This document shows, piece after piece, positions 50,501 to 61,823 of a DNA stretch of 64,000 bases. This DNA is from Phytoseiulus persimilis (Eukaryota > Arthropoda > Arachnida > Mesostigmata > Phytoseiidae). The translations under genes and the position numbers were made by a program. Each line of letters opens with the position of its first letter. Positions within the stretch are counted from its first letter, which is position 1. The notes beneath the pieces were generated by a model, which ran no database searches, had not been told where the DNA came from, and was given only the letters and a program-made list of their open reading frames with translations. The stretch is from assembly GCA_037576195.1 (NCBI GenBank), contig CM075104.1, positions 17,810,211 to 17,874,210 on the forward strand, written 5' to 3'.

Positions 50501-53095
50501 CATCCGAGGGAAAAATGGCCCACGGCATAACATTCCAAGACGGCGTTGACCCTGATCCAGAGTGGGTCGAACCTTCAAATGCATTCCCATTCTTTCAATG
50601 ATGAACCCCCGTATCTGCTCTTCGGAGCGGGGACCGATTTTTTCTCCTGGTGTCTTCCCATTACGCTTCTCGGGTGTAGCATCATGGAGCTCATTTCCTC
50701 GATCCCGGCTCCACACGTCGTCGTCCTGCTGCTGCTGCACCGCCTCACATCCCTTGCTCCCGCTGATTCACTCTTGTTCTCGAGATCCTGTACATCAAGT
50801 GATGTTCTGGAAAAACTTTGAGGTCAAGGGACGACGTTATTCCTTGACACGGCGTCCTCCGGAGATGGATGTGCAAGCTAAGTCCGAGCAAAAGAGGGAT
50901 CGCTGGTCTCATTCAAAGCCTCGACGTCATGAGCTGGAATTCGTTTAGAAAACGTTGGCGTTTCCTAAACTCGGCGATATTAGCCTTGGGCCTTGGCCGG
51001 CAAAATAAGTCCACCTCATTAAGGAATCTTGATTGCAGCTCTTCCCAGGCACGGAGAGGCCGTAGCTCTTTTTCGTAGAGCGTGTTCGCTGGTTTCGTAC
51101 CAGACCGCAAGCTTGAAGCGAGAGGGAAAATCCTATGATACGACGAATATGTTGGATTATCGACATTCTTATCAAAATCTTCTTCGCTGTAGAGGTTCCG
51201 CGGAGCTTTTTTTCATGCAACTAGCTCCTGCAGCGACATCGCTGCGACAGATCCTTTGTTCATGATTCTCCAAAATCTCGCAAACAATGCAAACTTTTTT
51301 GAACGCGTGAGGGATTCCAGCAGCTCCTCGGGTAGCAATCAGAGTCGATGAGAGGTGGCACCAGGAATAACGGGTCACTCTCATGAGTTGCCCGGGCAGG
51401 AGCGCATTCGACTTGCCACTCACGGGTACGAGAATTTTCAGCTGAAATTCGGAGTCGCGGCAAATCATTCATTCTTCGTTGAACGCCCAGCAGCTCCTAT
51501 TAGTCGCCACAGAGCGAGAAAATGCGTTCATCTCAATCAACGCTCAAACGACCTAATTATTTCATCGTAGAGTTCATGAACTCTGACGTCGTTGCAGAAT
51601 GGACGCTATTCTCCGGGAGAGGGGAACTAATCGAGGTGTGGGTCAACGACGAGACATCGTTTTGCCGAGCCAGAGGAGAGACCAGCTCCCGGTCCGATGT
51701 TTTATGATGAGATTCGCTTCTGGAAGCTCCTCGGGTGGAAATCTGAGGAAAGATAGCCGATCTCGCAGGCCACTTCTCAAAGATCCGTCGATGAGTCTTG
51801 AAGGTGGTCATGTAGGGCAGTCTTCCCTCAAGAAACCGGAAGCCCGAAAGAAACGGAGCGCTGGTTGAGATGAATTACTTGAATGAATCCTCTACCGGGA
51901 CTCTCATGCTAGCCAATCATTTGCATGTCACAAGCTATGACATTGGATGAGTGGCGTGTTCGTCTTTGAGAAATTCCGCGAATGAGCAAGCGCGTTCTCG
52001 GGCTGGAGTCCTAGGGCGTGCGCTGGAATATTGAATCCATCCCGGGTACTCGGTCTGGGTCCTAGCTTCGCTCCGAAAAGTCTTTTTCTTCCGCCTCAAA
52101 ATAGTTCGATGAAAAGGACACCGCTTTCGTTCGTTTCTGGACATTGGGAAACAAACCCCGCAGCCTCCAATTATGCAGCGAGCTGTCAGCGACTACTCCG
52201 AGACTTATGGTCAGAAAGTCGCAAGATATGCGCCGTCTCCGCTCGGGTTCGCGAAAAATTCACCGAAGAACCATCAGAGAAGTGCACCCAATCAACTTGT
52301 ACGACCAGCGCTGCTCCGTCCGTCTCTCGTATCGTCTTGCTTATGTTGCGAGTATTGGCTGCGGCCATAGCCGGAAGAATTGGCTGTGGTGTCTGGCTTA
52401 CTCGTTTTTTGATTACGCTGTTACTGCGAGCGACGCGTTCGACGTCGCGTCGTTGGCTCTGGGGCCACTGTAGAACTCTCCGCTGTGCGGATGCGAATAA
52501 CAGTTGTCATGCGTGGGAAGTCGCCGAGCAAATAGTTGTGGCTCGGCTCCAAGTTGGTAGCATGCTCGTCTGCCACAAGATAGTGAGTACGTCGCGCAGA
52601 GGCATCGGACGGTTCCTTCATAAGTCTGATGGATGACATTGTGCGCGCACACCCTACAACCAAACAGCCCGAGGGAGCTGCTCCGACAGACATCCGCAGA
52701 AAGTGAGTTCGCAACATTTAGGACTTTTGAAATTTTATTCCTCCTTTTTTACATAAGATATAATTCCCTTCCAGCTCGGACCCAGTCCCCTATTCAGACG
52801 ACTGTCGAATCCTACAAGTATCACCGAGCGATTTCGACAGTGGACTTGATTCGGGCAACGACGTGCCCCATCCTCGCTGTAAAACCTCTCAACGATCGAT
52901 TGAGAGAAACTTCAGGATTCCGCCTCACATTTGCACAATGATCATGAAGATCATTTTCGTATCACTCGAGCGTTTTCAGTTTGGGATGATATAACATCAA
53001 AATATTCCTTTCTTGACCACCACTGGGTGTACACGATGGTAACGAACAGGTCGAGTTGAAGATAGAGTACAAGAGGAGGGGGAAGCTGAGATTAC

Positions 53096-53189
53096 CTGCG
53101 CCGAGTTCGGGGGTCGAGAGTTTTGTCTTCCCAAAGACGTAGACCAGAGCTTGGAGCAGTAGGATTAATCTCGAAAGAACAATGTACAT
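53096..53189 (-). CDS. Possible first coding exon with signal peptide, unidentified secreted protein
   Basis: On the minus strand an ATG at 53189 opens MYIVLSRLILLLQALVYVFG, a textbook signal peptide (short N-region, Leu-rich core, small residue at the end), followed by about 11 residues and a usable donor GCGCAG|GTAATC. The exon ends in phase 1. No continuing exon was found downstream on this strand, so this may be chance. Confidence 0.25.
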
Positions 53190-55353
53190 CACATCACCGT
53201 CTATGTCGGGGAGAGATCATGATCATCACAGTCATCGGCTCGAGTTTTCCGGGTGTTCCCCGTCTCCCCTGACCTATGTTAGACAGCGCGTAGACGGTCT
53301 CTCGGTTGAATGCGTCCAGTGGATGAGGAGAACGACAGGTTGAGTCGACACGTCATACTTGCACGATATACGGTTTCACAGAAGTCAGAGCTGCATGGAG
53401 ACAGAGTTATCGCTCGTCATCCACAGAGATGATCCTCAGAGGCTGATTGCGAACGCGGCCATCCTGAGCCCTCCGGCGAAAAAGTCAGCTTTCGACGTGG
53501 TGACAGATCCATTCAGTTCAAGTGAGATCTTTCACTTGAGACGTGGTGGAGCGGATGAGTTTTTCCATCGTCCCCTCGATTGCTTTTTGTTCATTAGTTG
53601 TTCTCCTGAATACGATCGTCACAGCTGACCTCCTCCACACACCAAATTGTTGGCTCCCGAATACAACCTTGAAAGAGAAGGAATAAGTCAACCTTCAGTC
53701 TTTGCGAAAGGCGAAAGTTAGCTCTATCGAGGCTCGATGTTTGTGATGTTCACAGAAAATCTCTTCATTCAATGGAGGCTCGCAGCGCAGAAAAGAAAGC
53801 TTCTCTTGTGGTCTGTGGTCGACCGGAATCACCATCTGTCCACCATCTGCGGTGGTAATATTGAATTAGGAGATGAAAAGGCGAACCCCGCGAGTGAGGA
53901 ATCTGGGTCATGAAGCTCTCCAAAAGTGGTTGAATCTCCTAGCCATCCTTTCTTGCGCGGAGAACCTTCGAAGGGGAGCCGCCGACAACTTGCGCAACCT
54001 TTTTCGAGACCAACAAAGACTCTGTCCTCCGTTGATTCTGCGCTGCCCCTAATTTTCGCCTGCGAAATCGCATATTCCCAGCGAGCTCAGCTCCGGCGCT
54101 CTTTTTCCAAGCGAGATTTTTGATTTGTGAGTAGCCAGCTGGAAAGGCTGCACCGCCCGGGGCCGGTTGAACAAGCATGGAAAATCGCGATGAAGCACGC
54201 GTGGCAGACATGTGGATTCGGAACGCGACGGAGTTCATTCCCAGACCCCATGTTCCAGCAGCAACAGCACGACTTCGCGGGCGTCTCAATGTGCGCCGGG
54301 ACGAGGAGACGCAGATTGAAAACGCCGGCGAGCGTGAACGGCGGAATCGGGAGGAGTTCAGTCAAGTGCACTGATGCCTGACTCTTGGTTTGCTCGCTGC
54401 TCGTACATGTTGTTGTGATTCGATGCGACCGCCGGTCGCGGCAGATTCTCGCTCCAGCCTACCTTTCATCGGAGGTGGTGCGTCACGGAACGTGACTGTC
54501 GTTCCGTTGGGCACGGAATGACATGGACGTAGGAGTTTGAGGTGGGCAGACCCTGTTAACGCCTGGGAGTGTTGCAAAGGGATCGGGATGTCTGACTGCA
54601 CCGATGCGCGCGACAATAGGCTTCCTTCGGAGAGCCGTTTCCGTTCGAGAACCCTCTGCTGGTTCGTTAACCACATGGATGAGTACGACATACGGTGGTC
54701 ACCTGAGGAAACGAAACCTTCTAGATCGGCTGAGCTGTGGGCAGAAACGGGCCTTTTCGGCGATCCTCTCGCAGGAACAGTTCTGCCGAGTCGTGCGAAG
54801 AACCCTTGTTGCCCTCACACCGAACATCGGCTTGGAACTCAAGGCGCTGGTTCGGGCCGCCAATTTCAGGCTGGATCGATGCGCGGTACCAGTGCCCGTT
54901 TTGAAAATTCTACGACGGGATGGAAAATTCGGTAGTCCGGTCAAAAAGGGGGGAGGGAGGGAGGGGCCCTCGACTGCCCACGAGAGAATGTCGTGCGAGA
55001 ATCATGCGTGCTTGTTAGTGAGATTGCCGGGATGACACACGACACGCTCAACCTACTGGATCGATGATTAGGAGATTTGTGACCTCGTGGAGCTTCGAGT
55101 TGTGGTACAACTTCGCCGGTACCGCAACGATCCTGAATTGCAACACAAGGCTGATTCGCTGGTTGTTTTCTTCGTTAGCGCCTAACAGCAATGAAAGGCC
55201 CCACGAGACAGGACACCTCCACGCGTGGCCGCGAAGGATACGACTCTTCAAGTCAATCTGGTTCATCAAGAACTTCCATCTCCCCATTACTCATTTGGAA
55301 GAGGTTCCCCCCCTGATAGCTCGCATACTCGAGAACGTGGCTCTTTACGATTT

Positions 55354-58300
55354 TCACTTGCCTCTGGGATAAGTTGGCGCTCCTTTGAGACCACAGCAAC
55401 GGCAGAGAGTGTGTCGGAAGGCGGAACGATACTTCTTCGAGATTACGTTGTACAGGATCGGGTTGGTCGTGCAGTTCGCGTAAAAGAGACAGCCTGTGAA
55501 CAGATAGCACTGTCTTTGATAGCATTGACCCGGTCACTTATCTCGCGACTAAATAGCAGCCTTCCCAGAGAGACGAATGTCGCCGCCGCTTGCTCGTAGG
55601 CCGTCGTTGCGCCAGGGAAGGAGTGCAGGGATTGATGTCGAGACGTCGGGCGTTCGCAGCCCTGGAAGCTCTCCACTCTCCCGGGCCCCGCCCACAAATG
55701 ACGAGTGTCAACATATACTCCACGCAAAAACGGCAAACCATCGTGTTCCCAACACAGAGAACCCCTATCCCCCACCCCTCCCCTGGAATGAGGTCATCTA
55801 GCTGCTGGCTGGAAGACTCCGCAAGACTAGGTCAGCCTTCACGTCCCCGTCGGCATTGCAGAGCTTCATCGACTTTTTCACAGAACTCCTTTCGTTGCTC
55901 AGCTCACGCTTCACAGTTGAATTCGACTCGTTGTGAATAACAGCCGGCCGAATGTCTGGCACGAATGGATTCCTCGTGCACCAGGAAAACAGTGAAGGTT
56001 CGCTCCCACGTCCCATCGGAGTATCCTCGGAATTCGAGTCCACGGAAACTCCTTGGCATGATACCATTTTTATTCTGACTTGGACTGTATTCTCAGAATC
56101 AAGAGAGTTCCTCCGAGAATTTAGAGTCCTGCCCGCGTGCAGGAGAGAGATCGAACATGCCTTGATCCGTGCGTTGGAGGAGACGCCCACCACGTAGACA
56201 GCTTTCGTTTGACGCGCGGCGGCTGATTCCCCAGAGGACAAGAAGGCAACAATTTCACTTCAGAGGAGAGTCAACTCCTAAGCGGAACGAAAGAAGCGCA
56301 AGGATGTTCTTGAGCGGAAATCCGCTTTCCGCTGTTCCTTGTCCCGTTCTCCTTGTCTCCGTCTGCCTCGTTAGCTTCTCGCGTTAGAAATTCCGCCGCG
56401 GAGAAGACAGTCTCGGTTAGCACGGAGCGCCCGCGTCGGCTGAGACCGGCCGAATGATTAAGTGGCGAACCATGTGCACGACGTGTCTGTCCGTTCGAGC
56501 ATTCACGAATCACCGTTCTTTCGTGTGAATTCGGGGTTCCAACAACGACTACACCAACCTCCTATGTAGAAGAGTTGCTCGTTGAAGCTCCGCAGCTCAT
56601 TCGACCATCCCATATGTGACCCGTAGGCGTACATGAGCCTCTGAGTATGGTGAGGCGCGTAGCAGATGAAGAAGATGATAACCACGGAAACTGAATTGGA
56701 ACGTTCCGAATTGAGTCCTGGAAAGCTGCTGAGTCTCCGGTCCTGGTCGCCAGGAGTAGCGGAGGATATGATCGAGAGAAAAAGTCCAAGTATCCCCCTC
56801 CGGGGACACCAGCGCAGGTGGAGAAGCAGATCTCGGGGCTACGTGTGAAAATGCGGAACTTGAATCAGGTTCATGATCGACCGACGGGAACTCACCGAGA
56901 AGTTTGATAATTTTCCGAGAGCTTGATAGATGGTGCTGCTGCTGACGAGTCCCGTTAATGAGTGAAAACTTTCTGACGGGCGTTCCGGACATGCTTTTAC
57001 TGGAGCCACCGTTGGCACCGTTGACGTTCTTGAAGCTCGTCGAGTTGCTGCCGGCCTGACCTTTATACAGTGTTGATCGACGTAATTTGAAGCCGATCCG
57101 CAGATACAGAATTACAATGAATATCATCGGTAGTATGAAAAATATCACTGTGGAGCCCAAAAGTAAAGCTGTGTTGACATCATTGGACCCATGAAGCTGA
57201 CAGAACGCCGAGTCGTCCAGACGCACACCTCTCACTGAAAAAAATGGTTGCTCATAATGTGAGAGCTACCTTGTTCCTAACAGAAAATTCCCGACGGGTA
57301 CATCAAATCATCACGTGGAACTGCTCAGTCGTGAGGTTACGGAAACCCCTCAAAAGTTGAACCCGTGGCCATTCCCAGCGGGAAGCATGATACCATGCCC
57401 AGTGGGTCACCATATTGAATAGGATACGAATAGAGTCGACAACAGTGAGAGTAACGCGAGAATATTGAACCACACTTATTGTGAGCTCAGTGGGAAGACG
57501 ACAAGAACGAATAGACGGCGGAACGTAGAAAATATTCTGCATGTATGCAGCACATGGATCTCACTCACCGAATTGATACAGGACACTACTTCTGGCTGCC
57601 AACGGAAGAGCTGACAGAAAAGCAATCAACCAAATACTTGAGATGATTTTCAGCACTCGAGCCAGTTGATTCGACATCTTGTGCTTGTATAATGGATGAC
57701 AGATTGCAAGATATCTGCAACAAGTACCGACTTATTCAGTCAGATGTCGGTGACATAAGAAGTGCGGAGAGACAGGAAATTCCACTCTCGAGGACTTGTA
57801 CATCACGATGGAAGACATCAACGACGTCCTTCAGCTGAAATTGCGCCTAATCCTTCCCTGGTGAATCTGTCTCGAGGGTCGAATTCGCAGCCTCCATCCG
57901 TTTCCCGCGACTCAGTCTCCCGTGGAGGTTTCTAGAAGTGGGACTTCAACCCCTCGGGCACATCTGTTGACGTGCGAGTGTCCGTCAACGGATTCCAGGA
58001 GATCGAACGCTCGCGAACGATTGAGCCTTGAGAGGCCCCGTGGAAAACCTCGTCGTACCACCCCCTGACGGTTCGTAACAACCTCTTCAAAATATTCCAG
58101 GAGCGGCCCGCACAGACCACTTGCGTAAGACTACGAAGGCAGAGAACACTTTGTTGGGACGAAGGCCATCGTTCCATTCGGTGATTGAGACTGCGGGTGG
58201 AAGGTTCCACAAGACGGAGCTCTTGCTCTCGGAGCGGAACTGTTTTAACTGGGTCGGATTTAACCGCCGCGAGGACGGAATCTGAGACTCCGTCTCCCAG

Positions 58301-61300
58301 TAGTCGAATAGTCCCCGAAGAGAACGATTATGCAGATGGGTCTCGCAAAGTGTCCGGGATTGACCGCGGGTGCGGTGAAAAAGAACAAATGACTTTAACT
58401 GAAATTTCTGAAACTCGCCGATCGTCGTGCGGTTCGAGCACGAGAATGAGGTTGTCAGTAATTCAAGAATCCTGCACTCCCAAGCCGGAACGAGCTCAAG
58501 CCCCATATCAGAGAACTCGTCGCTGGGCTCTCAGGACCGGAAGCAGCCGGTGACTTGGGCGCAGACTTCTTGGGTTGGATGCCAGTAAACTCGATCTTCA
58601 CGATGAAACCGGAGATCTATGACGGCCGCCTTCCACGCGATTTCCCCCGCCCCTGCCAAACTCAATCCGTCCCGAAACCTTCGGTGGTTTTTTTTTTGCT
58701 CCGAAATCTCCACGGAAGTTCCTTCGCCTCGGACGGCTCCCATGGCGAGCGGGGGCTCGGAGAAGAATCCAATCAAGAGCTGTTTTCCGATGACCATTGA
58801 ATTAGCGGGCAGCGATTCGACTTGCCTTTCTACGGTGAACGCGACGATGGTGAGCACGGATGCGTTGACCGTCATCTCAGAAACGAGGGCTCTCATTGAG
58901 CAGAAACTTGAGCTGAACGCGTACGGGTATTGTTTCCAGTACGTGACGAGATCATTCGGAAGGCCTGGTGACGGGGAAAGAAGAAGAATCCGCATGGGAC
59001 ATTAGCGGAGAACTTTCATGAGCTCTTGAGCTTAGCGATCGAGGCACCTCGGTCATAATTACAGCCTGGAAGTTCAGGTACTTTCTCGAAGTTATTCCAT
59101 CATTGCGTGGCGTCAATCGCGGGCGATTCGCGGAATAATTTCGAAAAATTCCCCCGACCTCCAGGTTCTAGTGATAACCAGCGTAACGAGGAGTCGTGGA
59201 AGAACAATGACGATGAACATCGAAATCAAAAGGGAGGATCACAGCGGACGAGTTGAATAAGTCCAGAGGAAACGTACGCGGTACAGGACTATCAACCATT
59301 GTTGAAGATAGCACAGGAGAATGGTTTGTGATGCTTGGAAAAAACAAGGGCTCTCGAATGCAGAGTGTTCCGGGTTTGTCGACCGACTACGGAAGGGAAC
59401 ATGGCGAGACTATTGAGTCCCTCGACTCACATAGACGTCGTAGTTTTTGGTGCAGTGTGAGTCCGAGCCCTGTTCTGAACTCGGACGAGGCTTCTCCAAT
59501 CGGGAGAGGGCTTTTTACTTTCGATTCCGCAGAGGAGAAACCGAGGGAGCGATGCCGGATCCACCGAACCCGTCGGGCGCTTAGTGTTAAGGGCGGCTTC
59601 AGGCGGCGAGCCGCGGGATGGTTCTCAGCCAATAGAAGCTTTGAAACAATTCGTTACCTTTCGAGAAAGGTAGCAAAGCGACAATCCACTTTTTGAGGTG
59701 CTCGGAGGAGCGAACCTTGGTCTCTGTTGGCTCAGTGAGTCAGTGACAGGGCAAGTATGCGGCTCGTGCGAACCGATGACAGACCGCGAAAGACCTTGAC
59801 ATTGTTCGCCGACTGTTGCTGCGAGTGCGCGAGCGCCGCGAGTCGTCGAAGCCTTGTCTGCCGCTCGGCGACGGCAGCTGCGAACGGCCCGTTCTCAGAG
59901 ACGAGGCCCTCTTCTGTTATTCAAGGCCCTCGCCGTTAATGAGAGGGTTCGTTTTAAACGTCGCTCGTCAGCTGTCCGAAACGCTCGTTCTTCCTGGCTG
60001 TAGCTTCGAAGAGATGAGCGTTTCCTATGCTGTTGCTGTCCGAGTGAAAAGCACGCTTCAAAAACAGCATCGTCAAAACCATTAACACCTTTGTCAGCTC
60101 TGGCTGGCCAAAGTCGCCGACGGGCGCAAAATGTTTCGGGTCTTGCGGTGTTCACACCGCGCGAGAAATTCACCTTCATCGGCTGTCTCGAATGTTTCGA
60201 TCACTCGTTTAGATTTTGTTACGCTGACTGATCCACGCAATGGACTCGGAACATCAGAAAGGTTCCGAGTAAGAGCAAGGAATTCATTAGTCTGACCACA
60301 TGCGATATTCGAGATAGAAGCAACCGATTCCGTCGCGTTCCGGAGTTTTCAGCCTCATTACAGCGGGCTCGAGGGTTTACTCCTACAACGGCGTTGGGCG
60401 GTGTAGAAGCGGAATTGCAAAACTCGTCTGAGTACAAAAACCCCCGCGAAACAGCGTGCAGTTGGCCAGAGTTTGGCTCGCGCAGACATCTTATGGCTTC
60501 GAGCCGGAGCCGGTCGGAAGCGTGCCGATGCTCGCGAAATTCGGGGAGAGGAACGAATTCTTCTTGTGTGTCTGCTTCTCGACGGCGGCCGTTTAGGAGC
60601 GAGGAGATTCCCCCGCTGACCGATCGGCCGTCTCATGCTCTGGAAAACCTTGGGAAAACCGCTGTCACGCCAAAATCGTAGTGCTTATCACGTTCGGAAG
60701 GACTAGCGGCTAGGCGGTTGGCGAATTCCGACCGTTGTAGATCCTGACACGCACACGCCGGAGAGAGAGAGAGCGAAAATGAGAGAGGGGAGGAGAGAGA
60801 AACTTTTCCGGGTTAGTGCAGCCTCATGTACTGGAGCCTTGTCAGCGAGAAAGGAGATCTGCAAGAAAGCCCGTAAGCTCCTTGAGCCTGCGCTCACTTA
60901 CCTAGGACTAGGGTGAGCATATCCGCGACAGCCAAACTGAACAGATAATAGTTGGTCGCAGTATGCATATGGGGGTTCTGTACGATCACAATGCACGTTG
61001 AAAGGTTTCCGACGAGTCCCGTAACGAAAATCAAGGAATATATTATCGTGACCGGCAGCAGTTTGTTCCATGCGACTTGACGCGGACCTGTTCGAAATCA
61101 AATACTGTGATTAGTGAGCTGCAGGCATGCACAGAAAAGAAGTTTTCCATCTCCGCAAATCTTCGCGCACATCATCGATCCTTCATATTGCTGATTCCAA
61201 TCATCTCGGTTCATCGGTTCCTTTCCACAACCCACCGCGATCCTTTGCACTTATAGAATTTCGTACTGTTGGCGGCGAGAATGGTCATCATACTGTTTGA

Positions 61301-61823
61301 CGTTCCGGAAAACCCCACTCCGGAATCAGGGGGATACCATGTTCTACGAGGAGATCCAGGCTGCAGCTCAACGACGAGAGCTCATTTGTGAATGCAAGAT
61401 CGCAGAGGGCTCGGAATAAGGTCTTCTTTCGCGAGGCGTTCAATTCGGTCACGAGAACGGTTGACGGACTGCACGATAATGTGGACAAATTGGTGCTTAA
61501 GCCTTTCGCGTAGCTTCCCACAGGAGCTCCCTCGCAGTATATTGTCTAGCGTACACCGTTTATGGTCGTTAATGACCGCGCAGCCGAAAGGAGAATGGTG
61601 GACGAATCGAGTCTACGAAGAACAACTGACCCAGTAGCTGAGAGAGGTACAAATCCACTTCTGTGTCATTGGATGGATCAGGCAGAGAGTTGTTGAGCCA
61701 CGGGGACACAGAAATGAACTCTAAAGTTGCATTTTTCCTGAAAGCTAGCGAGTCCATCGTGGTGGAGATGGTCGTCACCCATGGGGCTGCTCCGGCTAAG
61801 CCGGTGCCGCTATTGGCATCCAT
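55354..61823 (-). CDS. Neuromedin-U / CAPA / pyrokinin-type G-protein-coupled receptor
   Basis: Seven exons on the minus strand: 61823-61631, 61087-60902, 58964-58826, 57714-57569, 57234-56896, 56690-56559 and 55493-55354. All phases agree and the sum is exactly 425 codons (424 residues). The extracellular N-terminus has glycosylation sites at N31, N44 and N52, then YLSQLLGPRQ, like the YLGP segment of neuromedin U receptors. TM1 to TM7 are all present: GLVGN in TM1, [11 protein letters not shown] in TM2, Cys148 in TM3 paired with Cys233 in loop 2, ERY at 172-174, CYAP in TM6 in place of CWxP, and NPILY at 389-393. Loop 3 is Ser/Gly/Asn-rich. These receptors bind PRXamide peptides and signal through Gq at the plasma membrane. 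The exon 3 donor is GC (GCAAGT). The tail is short (RCCGLKGAP...), and further 3' exons are possible. Which of CAPA or pyrokinin is the ligand cannot be told. Confidence 0.92.
57715..58825 (-). other. GC-AG intron of the GPCR gene
   Basis: The donor is GCAAGT (58825-58820) and the acceptor TTGCAG. The split codon AG|A gives the Arg of the ERY motif, so the border is fixed by the protein. The only GT near the donor would break this motif. Confidence 0.85.
59066..59176. mobile_element. Short palindromic repeat (MITE-like), copy 2
   Basis: Same family as the element at 45930-46046 but inverted. GGAATAATTTCGAAAAAT is the exact complement of the core of copy 1, and CGGGCGATT corresponds to its AATCGCCCG. 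Its own ends pair: CCTGGAAGTTCAGGTAC against GTCGGGGG..CCTGGAG-like sequence. Ends are more decayed than in copy 1, so borders are approximate. Confidence 0.7.
60761..60801. repeat. GA-rich microsatellite
   Basis: (GA)7 followed by an interrupted purine stretch, inside the second intron of the GPCR gene near its donor. Confidence 0.8.

Larger units (their letters stand above)
43398..55353. other. Region without a firmly recognisable gene, with repeats and a few candidate exons
   Basis: About 12 kb. It holds a 117-bp palindromic repeat (45930-46046), a short tandem repeat (47423-47558), a possible signal-peptide exon on the minus strand (53096-53189), and an open stretch at 52.5-52.9 kb whose proposed exons agree in splice phase but match no family. 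Possible extra 3' exons of the GPCR gene lie at about 54.4-54.9 kb (-). The remainder shows no domain or RNA gene. Confidence 0.4.
58965..60901 (-). other. GPCR intron holding a palindromic repeat and GA-rich tract
   Basis: Donor GTAAGT at 60901 and acceptor CACCAG ending at 58965. It contains the second copy of the short palindromic repeat at about 59066-59176 and a (GA)n purine tract at 60761-60801 close to the donor. No nested gene seen. Confidence 0.75.

Noticed and set aside
52031-52473. Frames considered as the start of a mitochondrial protein kinase (YAPSPLG-like motif)
   Set aside because: Only a few residues agree and the rest of the kinase fold cannot be found nearby.
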